Shown: positions 12,076 through 24,890, counted from the first letter of the stretch. The stretch: 64,000 bases of DNA from Spodoptera frugiperda (GCF_023101765.2 NC_064226.1:6750001-6814000), one strand, 5' to 3'. Made by a program: numbers and translations. The notes: generated by a model from the sequence alone, not told the origin.

Positions 12076-14348
12076 AAATAAGAAAATACATATGTATGCG
12101 TAGGTATAATATGTATAAATACACTTAATGTAGCTTTCAAAACTATTCTTCCTTCTACTCAATAAGTAACATTTTTGAGCACTTTCATAAATAAAAAACC
12201 TCATGTTTGTTTATGTAATAGATTGTGAACAATCTTTACCTATACTATTTGCTTTATGTGGAAATCTTAGAAGCGACACATGTGGGTGTAGGTGCTATTT
12301 ACCTGTGTCCACTTCTAGGAAAATATGTGTGTGGTTTCCAATGGCGGTTTCATATTATAATTTTCTAGGACATTTTATTTATACTCAAGAGTTTTATTAA
12401 GTTTTATCAAAATCTCATTCATAGTTAAAATTGTAACTTATGCAGTAATTTATTGAAAGTTACTACGTCAGAGAAAAACAACAGTATCTAAGTACCATAA
12501 TCTTATGTTCAAGTATAAACTTATAAAATTATGTAAACAAATACAAAATCCTTCTCAAAAAATAAACCAATTTAAATCACAATAAAAAGCAATCGATTAA
12601 AAAACCAAATATGGTGGTGGTTCATGAATAAAATAATGAACGCAACAAAACAGAAAAATGTGTTAACATTGTTTTAGACAGTGACGTCTGCGGTGTGACG
12701 TCATGAATAGGAGGTGTATGCATAACAATGACGGGTGCTACAAGCCCCGTCGAGATAAAAATGGCGGTTTAATGTACCCCGGTAACACATTAAACTATAC
12801 ATACCAGTTTATCTTGGTCTCGTTTAGAAAGATCTTTCCATAAGTTCAACGGTCAGCTTATAGTGGTTGTTCATAGCTTAAAATGAAGCCGTGTGTACAG
12901 TGCACTCTTGGGTTACTTTTATTCTATTTGTTATAATAATACAAAGGTTTAGCTAATTATTTAAAAATGTTGTTTTTCTAAGATTAATATAAAAGTAAGA
13001 AAAGTTGAACAAAGTATTAATGGTACATAATATGAATTCGATATTGTCTAAAACAAAATTTAATTTCTAATTGGTTTTTGGGTCAATGAAAATGAAAGGC
13101 CAAAAATAATTTGACGTTATTTACGCATCAAGCGATGAAAGAAAATTAAATCGAATGTTTGTACACATCCTTTATTATTAATGTAAAATCGTACACGAAA
13201 TTATATAATCATATCCAGTATTAATTCAGATAAATAATATTAAACGTATCAAAGCGAAAATTTATCGGAACGTATTAATTCAAACTGATTAAATACATCC
13301 TTTATGAGGTTGGCCAGGCCAGACGATTCTAAAGTGTAAATAATTTACGTGTACATCGATGAATACGATTACAATGACCTGTTTCAGTGTATGTGGGGGA
13401 ATCGGGTGGAATGGTTAGAAGCAAACATTGATTACTGCCCTTATCGGACCTTGAGAAATTTTCCATTCAATAAGTCATGACATCAGAGGGCGGGCTCGCA
13501 ACATATTCGACTCAAGTAATCTGCCATTAGGCCAAAAAGCTCTCCTCGCTTATCTGCGACATCTGGACCATGTTTATATTTTGAGGGTCTCCGACAACCT
13601 CTATAACGACTCGGCGCTTATCGTCGTCCGCCTGTCTAGGTAATCTCCCATTCGTTCATACAGCAAATTGTGCCCTACTGCCCACGGAAGAAAAGCTACA
13701 ATGCCTTGAAACTCTTTGTATAAGTACCTGTTCGGATCACCGCCTCTGACATCGGATATCGAATCTAAATTCCACAACATAGAGTACCTTTTTCTGACAA
13801 AATGTTTTTTACTCATATGCGGATATTGTACATCAAAAGCGACTTTATAACTTGTGTGGTTAAGATGTTTTTTGTTTGTTTACGTTTACTATGTAAATAG
13901 AATATGTCAAACATACTTATGTTTAATGTCATATCTGTCGGTAGAATTTAGAATTTGAACCCTTCCGTAATGTCTCTGTGAATTTTCTCCCGCTGCACTG
14001 TGAGTATTAAATTAAATGCTTGCTTTTATGGGCACAAAAACGTGACCACGCCAGTAAATGTTTTAATTGGCCAAACAATGTTTAGAGATCGCTGATAGGC
14101 ATAAAGTATCAAATCTGTAATCGCTTTATATTTGCGTCGCGTATTTTGTTTTGTTTAGTTGCCGCAATATTTTGTGTTTGGTGTCAGACTAACGTGCTGT
14201 ATCTCTAAAGCAATAAGTTGTTTAAATATATAATAATTTATATCACGCATTAGTGAGTATTAAATATAGTTTTGTAATCTATATGCCACACAGTTAATGA
14301 TGTGGCTACTTGTAAAGAGGGTTACCTGGAAACGATATGATATGAAAT
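12076..14348. other. unique DNA with a GC-richer island, no defended gene
   Basis: TGACGTCT (12682) and the full CRE palindrome TGACGTCA (12696-12703) lie 14 bp apart. The island at 13300-13830 has open segments in all three minus-strand frames, the longest being 71 codons at 13601-13816. None resembles a known protein. Confidence 0.5.
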
Positions 14349-14553
14349 GAACTAAAAATCACGGTTTACACACGCACATTAATGGAGAAAAGCTCTACTA
14401 GTTTAGAGACTCTCGCCTGAGGCGGGAGAAGTCATTGGATGATTTTCTCCCCATAAAAAAAAAAACTGCTCATGATAAAGAGTCCCTCTGTTACTTGCAA
14501 CTGATAGAGCTTTTCTCCATTAATGAACGTGAGTAAACCATGATTTTTAGTTC
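14349..14553. mobile_element. fold-back element, 49-bp arms enclosing a SINE tail
   Basis: Arms 14349-14397 and 14505-14553 are inverted copies with four mismatches in 49 bp. Between them lie the 3' tail of a family B SINE (about 14404-14465) and about 40 bp of other sequence. Either the SINE tail landed inside the element or it is part of what is copied. Confidence 0.7.
14404..14465 (+). mobile_element. SINE-like 3' fragment (family B)
   Basis: TCTCGCCTGAGGCGGGAGAAG, TCATTGGATGATTTTCTCCCC and a run of 11 A match the end of family B. Confidence 0.7.
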
Positions 14554-15454
14554 GTGTAATGAAATGATTTTATTTTGTAAATAAGCTTCAAAAGAGAATT
14601 TACACATCAAAACTGTTATAAAAAAACTAGATGTAGTCGGGATAAATAATAATAGAAAGTACCTAGTGGGATATAAATCGATTAAATACTTGTAAAAGGA
14701 CGACAATAAACTCCTTCATTTACTATCTATACAAGTAGCACAATGAATAAATATTTAAAAGATAAACGACAAAATAATGCCTGCAACTTCTGATGCCTTA
14801 AATAAAGACTATGTTATTTAAAGCGCAAGTTTATTTTAGCTAAGACAAGCTGCGGTTAATCGCAGCGATTTATTATCTAGTGCTGGCATAGAGCGGCAAC
14901 ATTTTTAAGCGCATAGAGCATTAAGTACAAAAGAAAAAAGTACCATAGCGATTTTGTACAACTCTGTGCCTACTTTTTAGTTTAGTTTATCGCGACGATT
15001 TACTGCGACACAGTGCAAAATGTTACTTTAAAATGGTGCTAACATAATTAGTATTCGTGATGTCGCCTGCCACTAGCTTACAATTTTAGAAATGAATAGC
15101 CCTATAGGTATAAATAATAAGACGTTACAAATTATTTCTCTTTAATTAAATTCGTACTCTAAATAAGTCGCGGCGAGTACGTGGATAGCATGTATTATTA
15201 AAATGATATTAAATGTACTACAATTAGGCATTCTAAAATATTCAAAGGAGAAAGAATAGAACTATTGTAATGTTTGTCAAAATCACGTAATTAATCTGTG
15301 GTTTAATTATGATTTAGTTGTGCCTATTTAATGAATGAATGTAGTTATGAAGATTACGAAGTATTGAATTTAGTTATACATAAAATATTACAGCTTCATA
15401 TAAGTGTTATTAAATGGCAATTAATTTACCTTTCATTCTTTTAAATCTTCGGGT

Positions 15455-15735
15455 GCTTTTAAGGAAGATGTGCTACGTAGCTATGCTACAAAGATAATAG
15501 GTGAGCTGTGAAACTATAGGACCAGTTCCACTAATACTAAGCTATATAACGCGCAGCTTGAGTATGCGATGTATCGGTAGTAGAGAAGCCATAGCACGAC
15601 TCTTTCCATATAAAAAATATAGTTTAGCTGAGTCCGTTTCCACCAGTGCTATGTATAGTATACCAATGACTATGATTGGTGAAAGCCAATGTAACATTGC
15701 ACATCTCTGGTGGAAAACTCCCTTACACGTGACTA
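15455..15735. mobile_element. MITE-like lepidopteran repeat
   Basis: It contains GATGTGCTACGTAGCTATGC and a segment bounded by TTTCCACCAG (about 15638) and its inverse CTGGTGGAAA (about 15718). I recall this from other lepidopteran sequences. Both strands show open frames of 73-88 codons here, but these look incidental to the repeat. Confidence 0.5.
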
Positions 15736-16264
15736 ACAAACATGTCAAGTATCGAACCCTCATGTAATATTGTCATACAATAAACTAATATACCTAGTAG
15801 TAAACAACAACTATAATTAACAACAAAAAGACGAACCATCATGAAAAATTAATTGTCTGTACTTCGATCGAAATAAAGATGTTCAACAAAGAAGCTCGAA
15901 GCTTAGCCGTCGAACGTTCAATCAGAATTGATTAGCTGACAAGTTTATTTGCTATTAAAACCGGCTTCGATTGTTCAACTGGTATTATGTAAACAATCAT
16001 TTTTGAAGCAGGCTTTTACTTTTAATCTTTTGTGATGATCACACCACTTATCGTGAAGAGATAAAAGATGTTCGTTCAATGATGTTGCAAATTTTTATTT
16101 ATTTATTTGTAGCTGTTGCAAAATAAATGTTTTTCTTTCTAAATAAGTACGGGTATACTTACAGTATTACATGATCCTTATTTACCTTTTTTGAAATTAC
16201 GATGTTTTTTCTTGCAGTGAATATTTAATTATCTAATCTATCTAACTAATCTGTTTTTGATATT

Positions 16265-16446
16265 CTTTTTTATGGTTTAAGCTGGTAAACGTGCAGACGG
16301 ATTGCCTTATGGTAAGCAATTGCCAATGGGAACTCGAAACTCCATAAGTGCGTTGCTGGCCTTTTGGAGGATAGGAATTTTAGGGTTGTTGAAGATTGAG
16401 AAGGGGAGTAAATTAATCCGTTAACCTCACTTATACAACGAAACCG
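16265..16446 (-). mobile_element. LINE/SINE 3'-end copy (family A)
   Basis: The reverse complement reads through a GGTTAACGG-like block, the GGCCAGCAACGCACTTATGG and CGAGTTCCCATTGG motifs, and TACCATAAGG, ending in a short A-run at the left. It is diverged but all blocks are in order. Confidence 0.7.
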
Positions 16447-16784
16447 TTTTTGACGTTGATTTTCTGTGAGGCCGGTGACGATATTTTATGTACCAATTGA
16501 CTAATTAACTATGTATACATGCAAAACTTACAAATCAATTTAATTACTAAATTAATTAACTAATTAAGTGCTTTCCAATTCATGATGGCGGCTAGCGTCA
16601 AAATGGATGACTGTATTGGCTATTAAGTACACTTGTATTTATTAAGTTCAATGTTTTTTATTAATTGCGTTAAATGTAAAGGTTAAATATGTTAGATAAT
16701 ATGGCATTGTATTGGAGTAAGCGGTAAAATGTTATATTGTTAGGTTTTTTAAATAAAAAAATATATCTGTAACACTATACCTTA

Positions 16785-17029
16785 GCCGAGTATTACACCG
16801 CGTCGCATTCTGCATGCGCCTCAAAGAGCCATCAGACCACCACAGATGGGGCCCAGTAGGGCTGATGCCTGATCCGGAGCTGCGGACTACCTAGCGGGCT
16901 TACCGGGGCTCCGGCTCAAAAAGCAGGAGAAGTAACGGGGTGGTTTTTAGTCAGTAAGAGCCTGACCCTACCTCTCGCCTCGCCCAATGTGAGAAAAGTC
17001 ATTGAATGATTTTCCCCCCTCAAAAAAAC
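16785..17029 (+). mobile_element. SINE-like element, longest copy of family B
   Basis: This copy has the full set of blocks: CGCGTCGCATTCTGCATGCG, ATCAGACCACCACAGATGGG, GGGCTGATGCCTGATCCGGA, GCGGACTACCTAGCGGG, CGGGGCTCCGGCTC, GGTTTTTAGTCAGTAAGAG and TTTTCCCCCCTCAAAAAAA. It makes a good reference for the shorter copies at 3.4, 10.6, 11.9, 14.4, 31.0, 40.4, 47.9 and 63.3 kb. I see no clear tRNA-type A/B boxes. Confidence 0.8.
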
Positions 17030-17434
17030 AGAGTTACATTAAAATCGATAAAACAAATATCTTATTCCTCATAATTACTCTAACTAAGCAGTATCTAAAA
17101 CTACTTCCATAAGTGAGTAATCGATGTTCTAACTAAGATATAGCTTTTAGTGTTCGGCGAGAGTTTTCTCGTTACGTATGCAAAAAGGCCCGAACGTAGA
17201 CGAGCACTATACGTCTGTTAATTTTGTTGACGATGCCAAGTTTTAGGACGAACGTATAGAGTACAGAGAATTTGTAGTGTAATCGAAACCGAATGCAAAA
17301 TTAATGGAAGCGATTCAAGGAGATTAGGTGGTTGATGGTATAATTTATATGATGTAATCTTATTTTAGGAGTATGTTTAGATTTTAAATGGTTATAAGAT
17401 TTTCTCGTTTGTATAAATATACTATAATAAGTAA

Positions 17435-17480
17435 TTGGGGGAGGCTTATATTTAGCAGTAGACGTCTTATGGCTGATATG
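17435..17480 (+). mobile_element. LINE 3'-end fragment (family E)
   Basis: TGGGGGAGGCTTATATTTAG and CAGTAGACGTCTTATGGCTG are a diverged copy of the family E tail seen at 9127. Confidence 0.5.
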
Positions 17481-19045
17481 TTGATAAACATACTTAAAGA
17501 TTATAGTTTCACAGGAGCAGTTAAAGGAAAAAGCCAGTTATATCACTCTCCAACCTCTTATCCATCACCAAACATAGAAACGCTTCTAAAGACGTGAAAG
17601 AAAGACAAAAAAAAAAACACATTTTCGCATTTATAAAATTATTACTAAAGATAATCAAAGATAGGAATAGGTTGTATATTCACAAAAGTCATATCTTTTG
17701 TCCCTCAACCTTACGTATCACTTTACAAAGTCTCAAGGAACCACCAAAATAAGGTCCTTCCTTGCATTATTTTATCAACACATTTATAAGTTGTTTAGGC
17801 AGCTGTATCAACGGAAAGTAGATAACAGCGGATGCCAAGTCCATTTCACTATCATACATCGAGTGATTATGCATGTATTATCCCAAAAGATCGTCCCTTA
17901 GTCCTATCGCAAAACCCATGCAGTACTATGGGGTCAATGACACTGTTATGGGATGTGTGCTTTAAGGGTGCGGGGTGCGGGTGATAAAAACGACTTTAAA
18001 GTTATTAATTTTAGGTGTAGTGTTGATCAACGTCCCCTTGTTAGGTGTATAGTGTATGTGAGTGCAGTTTCTTAGGTAAATTATGTTACTTTTGATTAAA
18101 CATAATATGTTAAAAGTTAATTATAATATTCTAACAACAAACTATTCACCTTCATAAAATATTCTTATCTCATAAAAAATAAGGTTGACATTGGAATATA
18201 GGTAGGTAATTGTTTGTTTTTGTAGTCACTTCTAATACATACGTAGAAGTACATAAAGATCCACCAAATTATTATTGCATTTAGCAAAATACCGTACGCT
18301 ATTTATACGAGTAGAAGTCATCACCGAAAATATTTAAACACCCTTACCACCTTAACCTTCAAAAAACGTACACTCCAACCGAAAAAAAAGTACATCATTA
18401 TAAAATATTCACATCGGTACAGGAAAACCAACAGACATCATATTCCTACCTATACAAACATACGTATGTAGGTATATTTAACAAACGTGTAATACGGCAA
18501 GACACGACAAGTAACTCCACCTGTCATGTTGAACATGAGTTACGGATCCGTCGACTGACACTATATAAAGAGAGATTAAGGATGCCTTCACCCCAAAAGG
18601 AGGTTTCATAAACCTTTGTCCTTCACATGAAGCTATGCAGAACCAGTTTAAACTGACTGTTGATTGTGCGGAAAGGTGATACAAAGCGAGATCAAGATAA
18701 ATTGGTTTTGTGTAGTTTGATGTGTGCGTATATATGGAATTCGTATACTGGATCTTAAGACTCTTCTGGATAGGATTCTGTGTCTGAAGTCTAGACTAGA
18801 TATTCGTCCTGGGTTTAAAGGTTTAAGGTATATACTGCTTGTATGGAGATGGCAATTAAAGCGTGTTTCTGTGTCTCTATGTGTATTGAAAAGAGGATTA
18901 ATCTATCATTAATAACGTTTTGGATCTTCATAGAGGAAACTTATAGTATGAGTAGGGCAGAGAATGGCAGCGATGTACATACAAGCATCTAAGTTGTCGT
19001 CTCCTGGTATACTTATGGTACAGAATAAAAAGGGGTTTAATAAAT
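17481..19045. other. AT-rich DNA, no gene seen
   Basis: No protein or repeat is recognised apart from the TATA-like segment near 18.5 kb. Confidence 0.5.
18480..18700. other. unique, moderately GC-rich segment with a TATA-like site
   Basis: TATATAAAG lies at 18562-18570 in sequence that looks non-repetitive. No convincing initiator or downstream frame follows, so a promoter is only a possibility. Confidence 0.2.
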
Positions 19046-19229
19046 TTGACTGCACGATTTGCGCAATGGCCGGGAAAACAGCCGCAACGTGTGTATGGTT
19101 CGATTCCCGCACGGGGCAACTCTGTGTCATCCACAGATTGTTGTTTCGGGTCTGGGTGTCATGTGTATGTAAAATTGTATATTTGTAAACGCACCCACGA
19201 TACAGGAAAAAACCTAGTGCTTTTTTTTA
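19046..19229 (+). mobile_element. tRNA-derived SINE, near full length (family C)
   Basis: The head TTTGCGCAATGG (degraded A box) is followed by the B box GGTTCGATTCC and CGCACGGGGCAAC. The body has TTGTTTCGGGTCTGG and GTAAACGCACCCACGATACA, and the copy ends at a T-run. Confidence 0.75.
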
Positions 19230-20350
19230 GCGAATGAATTGTAGACTTTGCAATTTCTGATTGTTTTATAGTATACTGTTACATTTCGACCTTGGAATTG
19301 ACAAAACCAATTGAAATAAACAAAAAAACAATGACAACCATTAAACAAGCTTTACTTTTTAACGAGGTCGTATCCTTAGTAACAGGATCTGTTTATTTTT
19401 ATTATAACTTCAATTCAAACATTCTTTCTTCCGAAATTTTCTACGAAATCCTATCAAGTTCACTGTCCATTAGGTTTATGATGATAACAGCTATTAAAGG
19501 AAACCATCATTATATTTTAGGATATTATATTGACGTAATATAAGTCTTCTTAAGATTTATATACAACGTAATTTCAAAACACCATAGTTAGGTGACTTTA
19601 ACTTATGAATGAGTAAACGATTTGGTAGTCAGTCAATGCGAAAATCTGTGCGTAGTTAATAACGTAAACTTAGTTTCAAATGACCGAGAAAAGAATTGCA
19701 TATTTTGCTCTAGAGAGTTTTTAATATTAGGCACAATTAGACTGTGCTATTTTGACCAACCGGACTAGCTAAGGTCCTTTGTTCGGCAATCGATCAGCGA
19801 CAAGGCAGTCAAAGACATGCAGTGTGTTTATATAATTGTGTGAAAATAAGAAATATGTTTTAATAAACCTAAATTAAAGCATAAAATAGGTTGCATAGCG
19901 ACATACGAGTATAATAAGTTAATTTCCAAGAACCCAGTAAGGCGACAAAGTAAATTGATACGTAATTGAACCGCCAATATTATTGTACCCTTCTATCAGA
20001 TCCCTAACTAAAGGATGCTCACTATACCTATATGAAGTAACTAATTCAATTAACTTGCTATTAAGGGGATATTCGGCATCGTTTGTCGAACTCCCAAGTC
20101 CCAAGTTTTTGTAGCTTGTGTGATTATTGTTGGGAGAGACGGGGGATTTCTTTAGGAGGAAACAGACCACATGGCCATGTGTGTGATTTGTTTGTGCTAA
20201 CGTCATTAGAGATTTGCTACGCCCCTTTTGTTGTTACGAGTGTGTCTCGTTTTTAGTGTGTGGCTTTATTAATGAGTATTTTGTGTGGGAGATGTCTCGT
20301 TGATCAAGTTTATTGTTAGTGCCACTATTGAGTCTTATTACTTTTTTTTT
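19230..20350. other. unique DNA, no gene seen
   Basis: Frames of 83 and 95 codons (19292-19543 plus, 19919-20206 minus) have no recognisable motif or neighbouring splice structure. Confidence 0.5.
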
Positions 20351-20560
20351 TGTCTGCCTGGTGGTAAGCGATGTTGCGGCCTACGATGACGGACGTCTAC
20401 CCTTAAGCAACCTATTCACTCAGGCCTTGAAGACACCTAGGTTATAACCTTCAGGAAACACAGACTTCGGCAAAGAATTCCACTCTTTAGCATTTCGCAC
20501 AAGGAAGCTTGAACCGAAGCGCTTCGTACGAGTGAAGCAGTGGCGCTTCGCCGATAGTCT
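20351..20560 (-). mobile_element. interspersed repeat (family H)
   Basis: I recognise CCTTGAAGACACCTAGGTTA, CTTCAGGAAACACAGAC and AAAGAATTCCACTC as a common lepidopteran repeat. The T-run at its left edge suggests a retroposed copy with its A-tail on the minus strand. Its class is uncertain. Confidence 0.55.
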
Positions 20561-20756
20561 TGACTTTAACTACCAAAGCCTTTGTAAAAAACTAAATCTA
20601 GAGCAGTGTTTAGTTTCATAATAGCATCGTTCCAGGATGTAATGGTGCCATCAACATAATAGGCGAAAAGCTGTTGTATTCGATTAGTAGTTTTCTACAA
20701 CTAGTTATCTCCTACGAAAGAAAATCGTTTAATCATAACATTTTAAAAGAGAGCTA

Positions 20757-21063
20757 AGGTAAACGCCCACAGGCTCGCATCGTATGCATCGCACGCATCG
20801 GACGGATCGCATCAAACGGATTCATTGTTTTATACTGCGTCCACTGTATCGGCAGCGTTCGGATTACCGACGTGAGTATCAGCAATTGGATTGCCAATGT
20901 CACTTTCATTCGGATTTTTATCATTATCTAAGCATTGCCAATGAGCGATCCGTAGGGTGCGGATCAGTGGACGCATTTCTATGAGTTTCTATACAAGACA
21001 AACTAAAATTCGTTGCGTACGATGCGTCCGCTACGTACGATGTGGGTTTGTTGACGCTTACCT
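20757..21063. mobile_element. MITE, 307 bp, likely Tc1/mariner-like (TA target)
   Basis: The ends are inverted: the left starts AGGTAAACGCCCACAGG, and the reverse of the right starts AGGTAAGCGTCAACAAA. Similarity of roughly three quarters continues for about 50 bp through CGCATCGTAYG-type repeats. TA lies on both sides (20755-20756 and 21064-21065). No coding frame fits a transposase. A shorter relative lies inverted at 54180-54347. Confidence 0.7.
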
Positions 21064-21065
21064 TA

Positions 21066-24000
21066 ATACTTTAAACGTCAACAGATAACCAATACCTACG
21101 TAATAAATAAGGACTAATTCTTATATAAAAAAGAAACTGTTTTCGGTTCTGTTGCGTGTTTTTGATCACTTATTCGTGTCTTTGACGAGCTGACCTTTAT
21201 CTAGTATGTTTAGCCAATTTACGGCTAGATACTGGTAATATCTAGAGTTCTAAGAAGCTGTTTAAGCTTATATATACTGTAATGAATATTAACCAATCTA
21301 TAAAGTAAGAGCCAATTTAGTTTTTTTTGTGATAAATATACGTATTTATATATGACGTTTTATCTGAGCTATCATTGGTCAAATAAGATTCTGTGTGGTA
21401 ATTAAACTTTACTTATGTTATAAAAATATTTTATTTTACAAATAAATCAAAAACCCAAGTTCAATTAGAAAATGTTCTATGCGGTCGTAGCCGTGAGCAG
21501 TAGCTAGTATAACCATATAATACTTCATATATAGGTACACACCTACTATTAAAATACGAGGTTATAATATATCTCATAGCTGATTATTAAGATGTCATGT
21601 CTGTCTGGATTAATTAGCCTAACACATGTTCAAGACAAATTTTAAATCCAGAAATAAACGTGTCTACAAAACAACATTATCGTCAGCCTAGATAACTGAA
21701 TTTCCAGGAAAATTACCTATAGGGCGGGCACAAACAATGGAATTTTTTACTTATCCTAGAATTGAAGTTTAGGACAATATACTATTGTCTTCTTTTCCAT
21801 TATTTTATACGATGTCACTGTCTTACGCTTCACTATGTTTCATATTATTATCGTTTTTCAAAATATTCTTTTTTATTAATTGTATCTATGCAAACTTATA
21901 ATATTGTATTTGTGTATTTCAAAGTCTTTTTCTTTCTCCTCTAATTTAGCAATGACATGGATCAAGTAATTTATTAATGTCCATGATCAATATTTTGACA
22001 AAAACAAAAAAAAAAAATATATAGGTACATAATAATTTTGACGTGTAAAAGTATTCTTTGGTAACCTATTTTTCAAAAATAAATTCATTGTTTCTTTATA
22101 AAAATAATATAATAATTTGTGAAATGTAAAAAACAATAGTAGGCATTATTTAAAAATAAATCAGGAAAGACGAAAATAAACTAAGAATATATCTAATACA
22201 CAAACCTAATATTTTCTGATACAAGTGCCTACGTATTGGTACGTTTGAATTTATATGAGCCGTTGAATTACCCATAACGCGATACAAGGTAATCGATTCG
22301 GTTACGATATTGGGTATAATACTCGATTTTGATTGATATAATAAATAATATCGAGTGGAAGTTTCGATGTTACGTTATTTTCTACAGCTCTTTGATGTTT
22401 ATAAAATACCAGGTACGCGAGTAGGTTTAGGCAAAATATTATTTAAGGATCAAATTTTGATTTACTCTCGGTAGACTGTTTCGTATTTTTTTATTATTAT
22501 CAAATGTAAAAATATTTGTTTTATTTTTATTGCAAAATGTAGGTTTGAATTTAGGTTTCCTGTTTCGATGATATTGTATTATCAGCAGTGCGAATGAAAT
22601 ATCCGGTTGATATGTAAAAAGATTAACAGTTGTATGTGCGTTACTATAAAAAATACTAGAGTAGAAAAAAAAAACACCATATCAAATTATAAGATTATTT
22701 TATAAACCACAATCACGTTTTAGTTTATTATGACACAAACCAGGATTATGCCGATGTGTATAAGTGATCATAAAAATAAATACTGCCAGAATTTCCCAGC
22801 TATCACCCAACATTAAAATAAATTATGAAACTTTTGGCTAATAGAAAACAATAAACAGTTTATGATCTGTGACGGGTAAAATTAACGATTGCACGTGCCG
22901 ACAGCGAAACGAGTTAGGGGTGTTCATCATATGAACTTTCCCGGTTTATTTATTCCCGGGGTCTTTCCCGGAGCGGCTTAATGGCGCCTTAAGCGGTAAT
23001 GTGTGGTCATAAATTAAACGATAATAAGTTCGGACAACAACACTGCCGTTAATGACTGTGAGGCGGCAGATAGTGTGTGATGTCGTAGACGGCCCTTCGA
23101 CACTTTCTTCAGTTATCTATGAAGTGAACACGCATCCCTTCCGGGGTGCTATCCCGGGGAACTATCCCGGCGTTTATACGCACAGTGCTGTCTCTATCGA
23201 TAGTTTCGAGGTTATTTTTTTTATCGTGAATGCTCTTTTGGTAATATTTGCTGAAGGAAGTGACTTTCGGTGTATAAAAGAATAATGCCTCCTACATAAA
23301 AGACCGGCTTAAGGCTTTACGTAAGTTATTAAAATACTCCAGCATCAAGTGCGTACATGACTGAAATTTTACAGTGAAAGTAGGAATGTTTTTAAATTAG
23401 TAAAATTTTGAGCTTAGGCTTAGTAATTTTGTACAGAAATTGCTATGTTATGGCTGTGACTTACTTGAATATTTTTTGGATACTTGTATTGAGAATATTT
23501 ATGAATATGTATATTCATTCAGGTATTCATTATACCAACATTATAGCTGTTGTTTGGGAATGTAGAACCAAACTTTTCTTGGTAAATTGTCTATTTAAAT
23601 TATATACTATTGTATATGTTCCTCTATCTAAAAATGTTAAGATTGTGATCATCAATAAAAAAAAATGTACATTGTAATCATCAATCAAAATAAAAAACAT
23701 CAAACCGTATGTTTAACTATGATCGATAGCCTTTTAAGCGACTTATTGTACAAGTTTCACTTTGTAGTGTGCAACGGACGATCAAACAGCATGTCTCATG
23801 CCTGTGACGTTGTCATTTAGAAAAAAGTTAGCCGATCATAGGAACTCAGCGTTTGAGTTCTTAGTCTGTACGATTTTGTCTTGCTACACAAATATGATAC
23901 TTAGAATTAAGATGTAAAGGGCTTGTTTTGTGTGTTTAGTGGAATTTTAATAATGAAGTTTGTTATTGGAATCGAGTGATTCAAGGTCATACTGTTTCCC

Positions 24001-24850
24001 TTTGTTGTAGGGACTTCTACTGATTCTAATGGAGGTGTTTACAACACGGAGGTAAGTCAATTATAAACGTACTTAATGGATTCAAGGAAACCCAAAGACT
24101 TTTTACTTACTAGGTTTTGTGATACTAAACATTTCTTTATTTGCATAAACATGTAAATAAATAAAAAAGGCAAACAGGATAACAATAATAAATTATGTGC
24201 AAATATGTCCGCCATAAGGTGACGTGCAAAATATTTACAAAATATCTTGTATCTGTGTTTGATAACCAATTCATCTTCAATACCATAAAACTCATAAAAT
24301 AATCGACAAAAACTGATTAAAACATTACTACATACATCTATTTAACAAAAGAGGAATAAAAATCTTTTCAGTACTTCTATGTATGTAAAACAAAGCGTAC
24401 ATCTCTTATATTGTGTACCAATTTCGAATCCTATGTGATCAAAGTCCGGTATTGCAATGGGCTTCTTCCGTCAGAAAATTTGCTCTATCCGCCAGAGTGC
24501 AAGCCTTTGCTTAGCACAGACTACGATTTCCGCAGTAGCACAAATATTTGTACTGGCATCCAATGTTGGTTCCCTCTGTGGAATGGTGACGATGATAACT
24601 AAAGTGGATTATGTACGACTGTGGTATTTCTGAGTTGCATTGAAAAAATATTGCTGGTTTTTCAAACTTTTCAAGCCTTTCCCCTTTAAAGGATTTGACA
24701 GAATCATTAGTCAGTCAGAAAAGTCTTTTCGCTTTTTGTGTATGGTACCAGATGATGTGGAATAGGAGATGAGCTTGTTGCTACGACAGGAACAGTTTCA
24801 GATTTATTACAGGCGAGGTAGAAGTCAAATGTCGACCCAATCAAATATGA
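21066..24850. other. unique DNA with a CCCGG-rich island, no gene seen
   Basis: The block at 22880-23190 is GC-richer and carries several CCCGG words, as in TTCCCGGTTT and TCCCGGGG. The rest is AT-rich with only incidental frames. Confidence 0.5.
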
Positions 24851-24890
24851 AAAACATAACCCTCCTTCTGACGCAGTCGGGTAAAAAAGA
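24851..24890 (-). repeat. short lepidopteran repeat fragment (family K)
   Basis: The reverse complement reads TTTTTTACCCGACTGCG then a GAAGGAGGGTTATG block. It matches 62893-62929 on the plus strand. Confidence 0.5.

Noticed and set aside
15501..15767. Open frames on both strands as small genes.
   Set aside because: They lie within a MITE-like repeat, and the products have no recognisable features.
18562..18570. TATA box of a gene promoter.
   Set aside because: TATATAAAG is frequent by chance in AT-rich DNA, and no initiator or exon follows.
22940..23175. NF-kappaB-type sites (GGGGTCTTTCC and similar).
   Set aside because: The matches are loose and have no supporting context. They are kept only as part of the CCCGG island.
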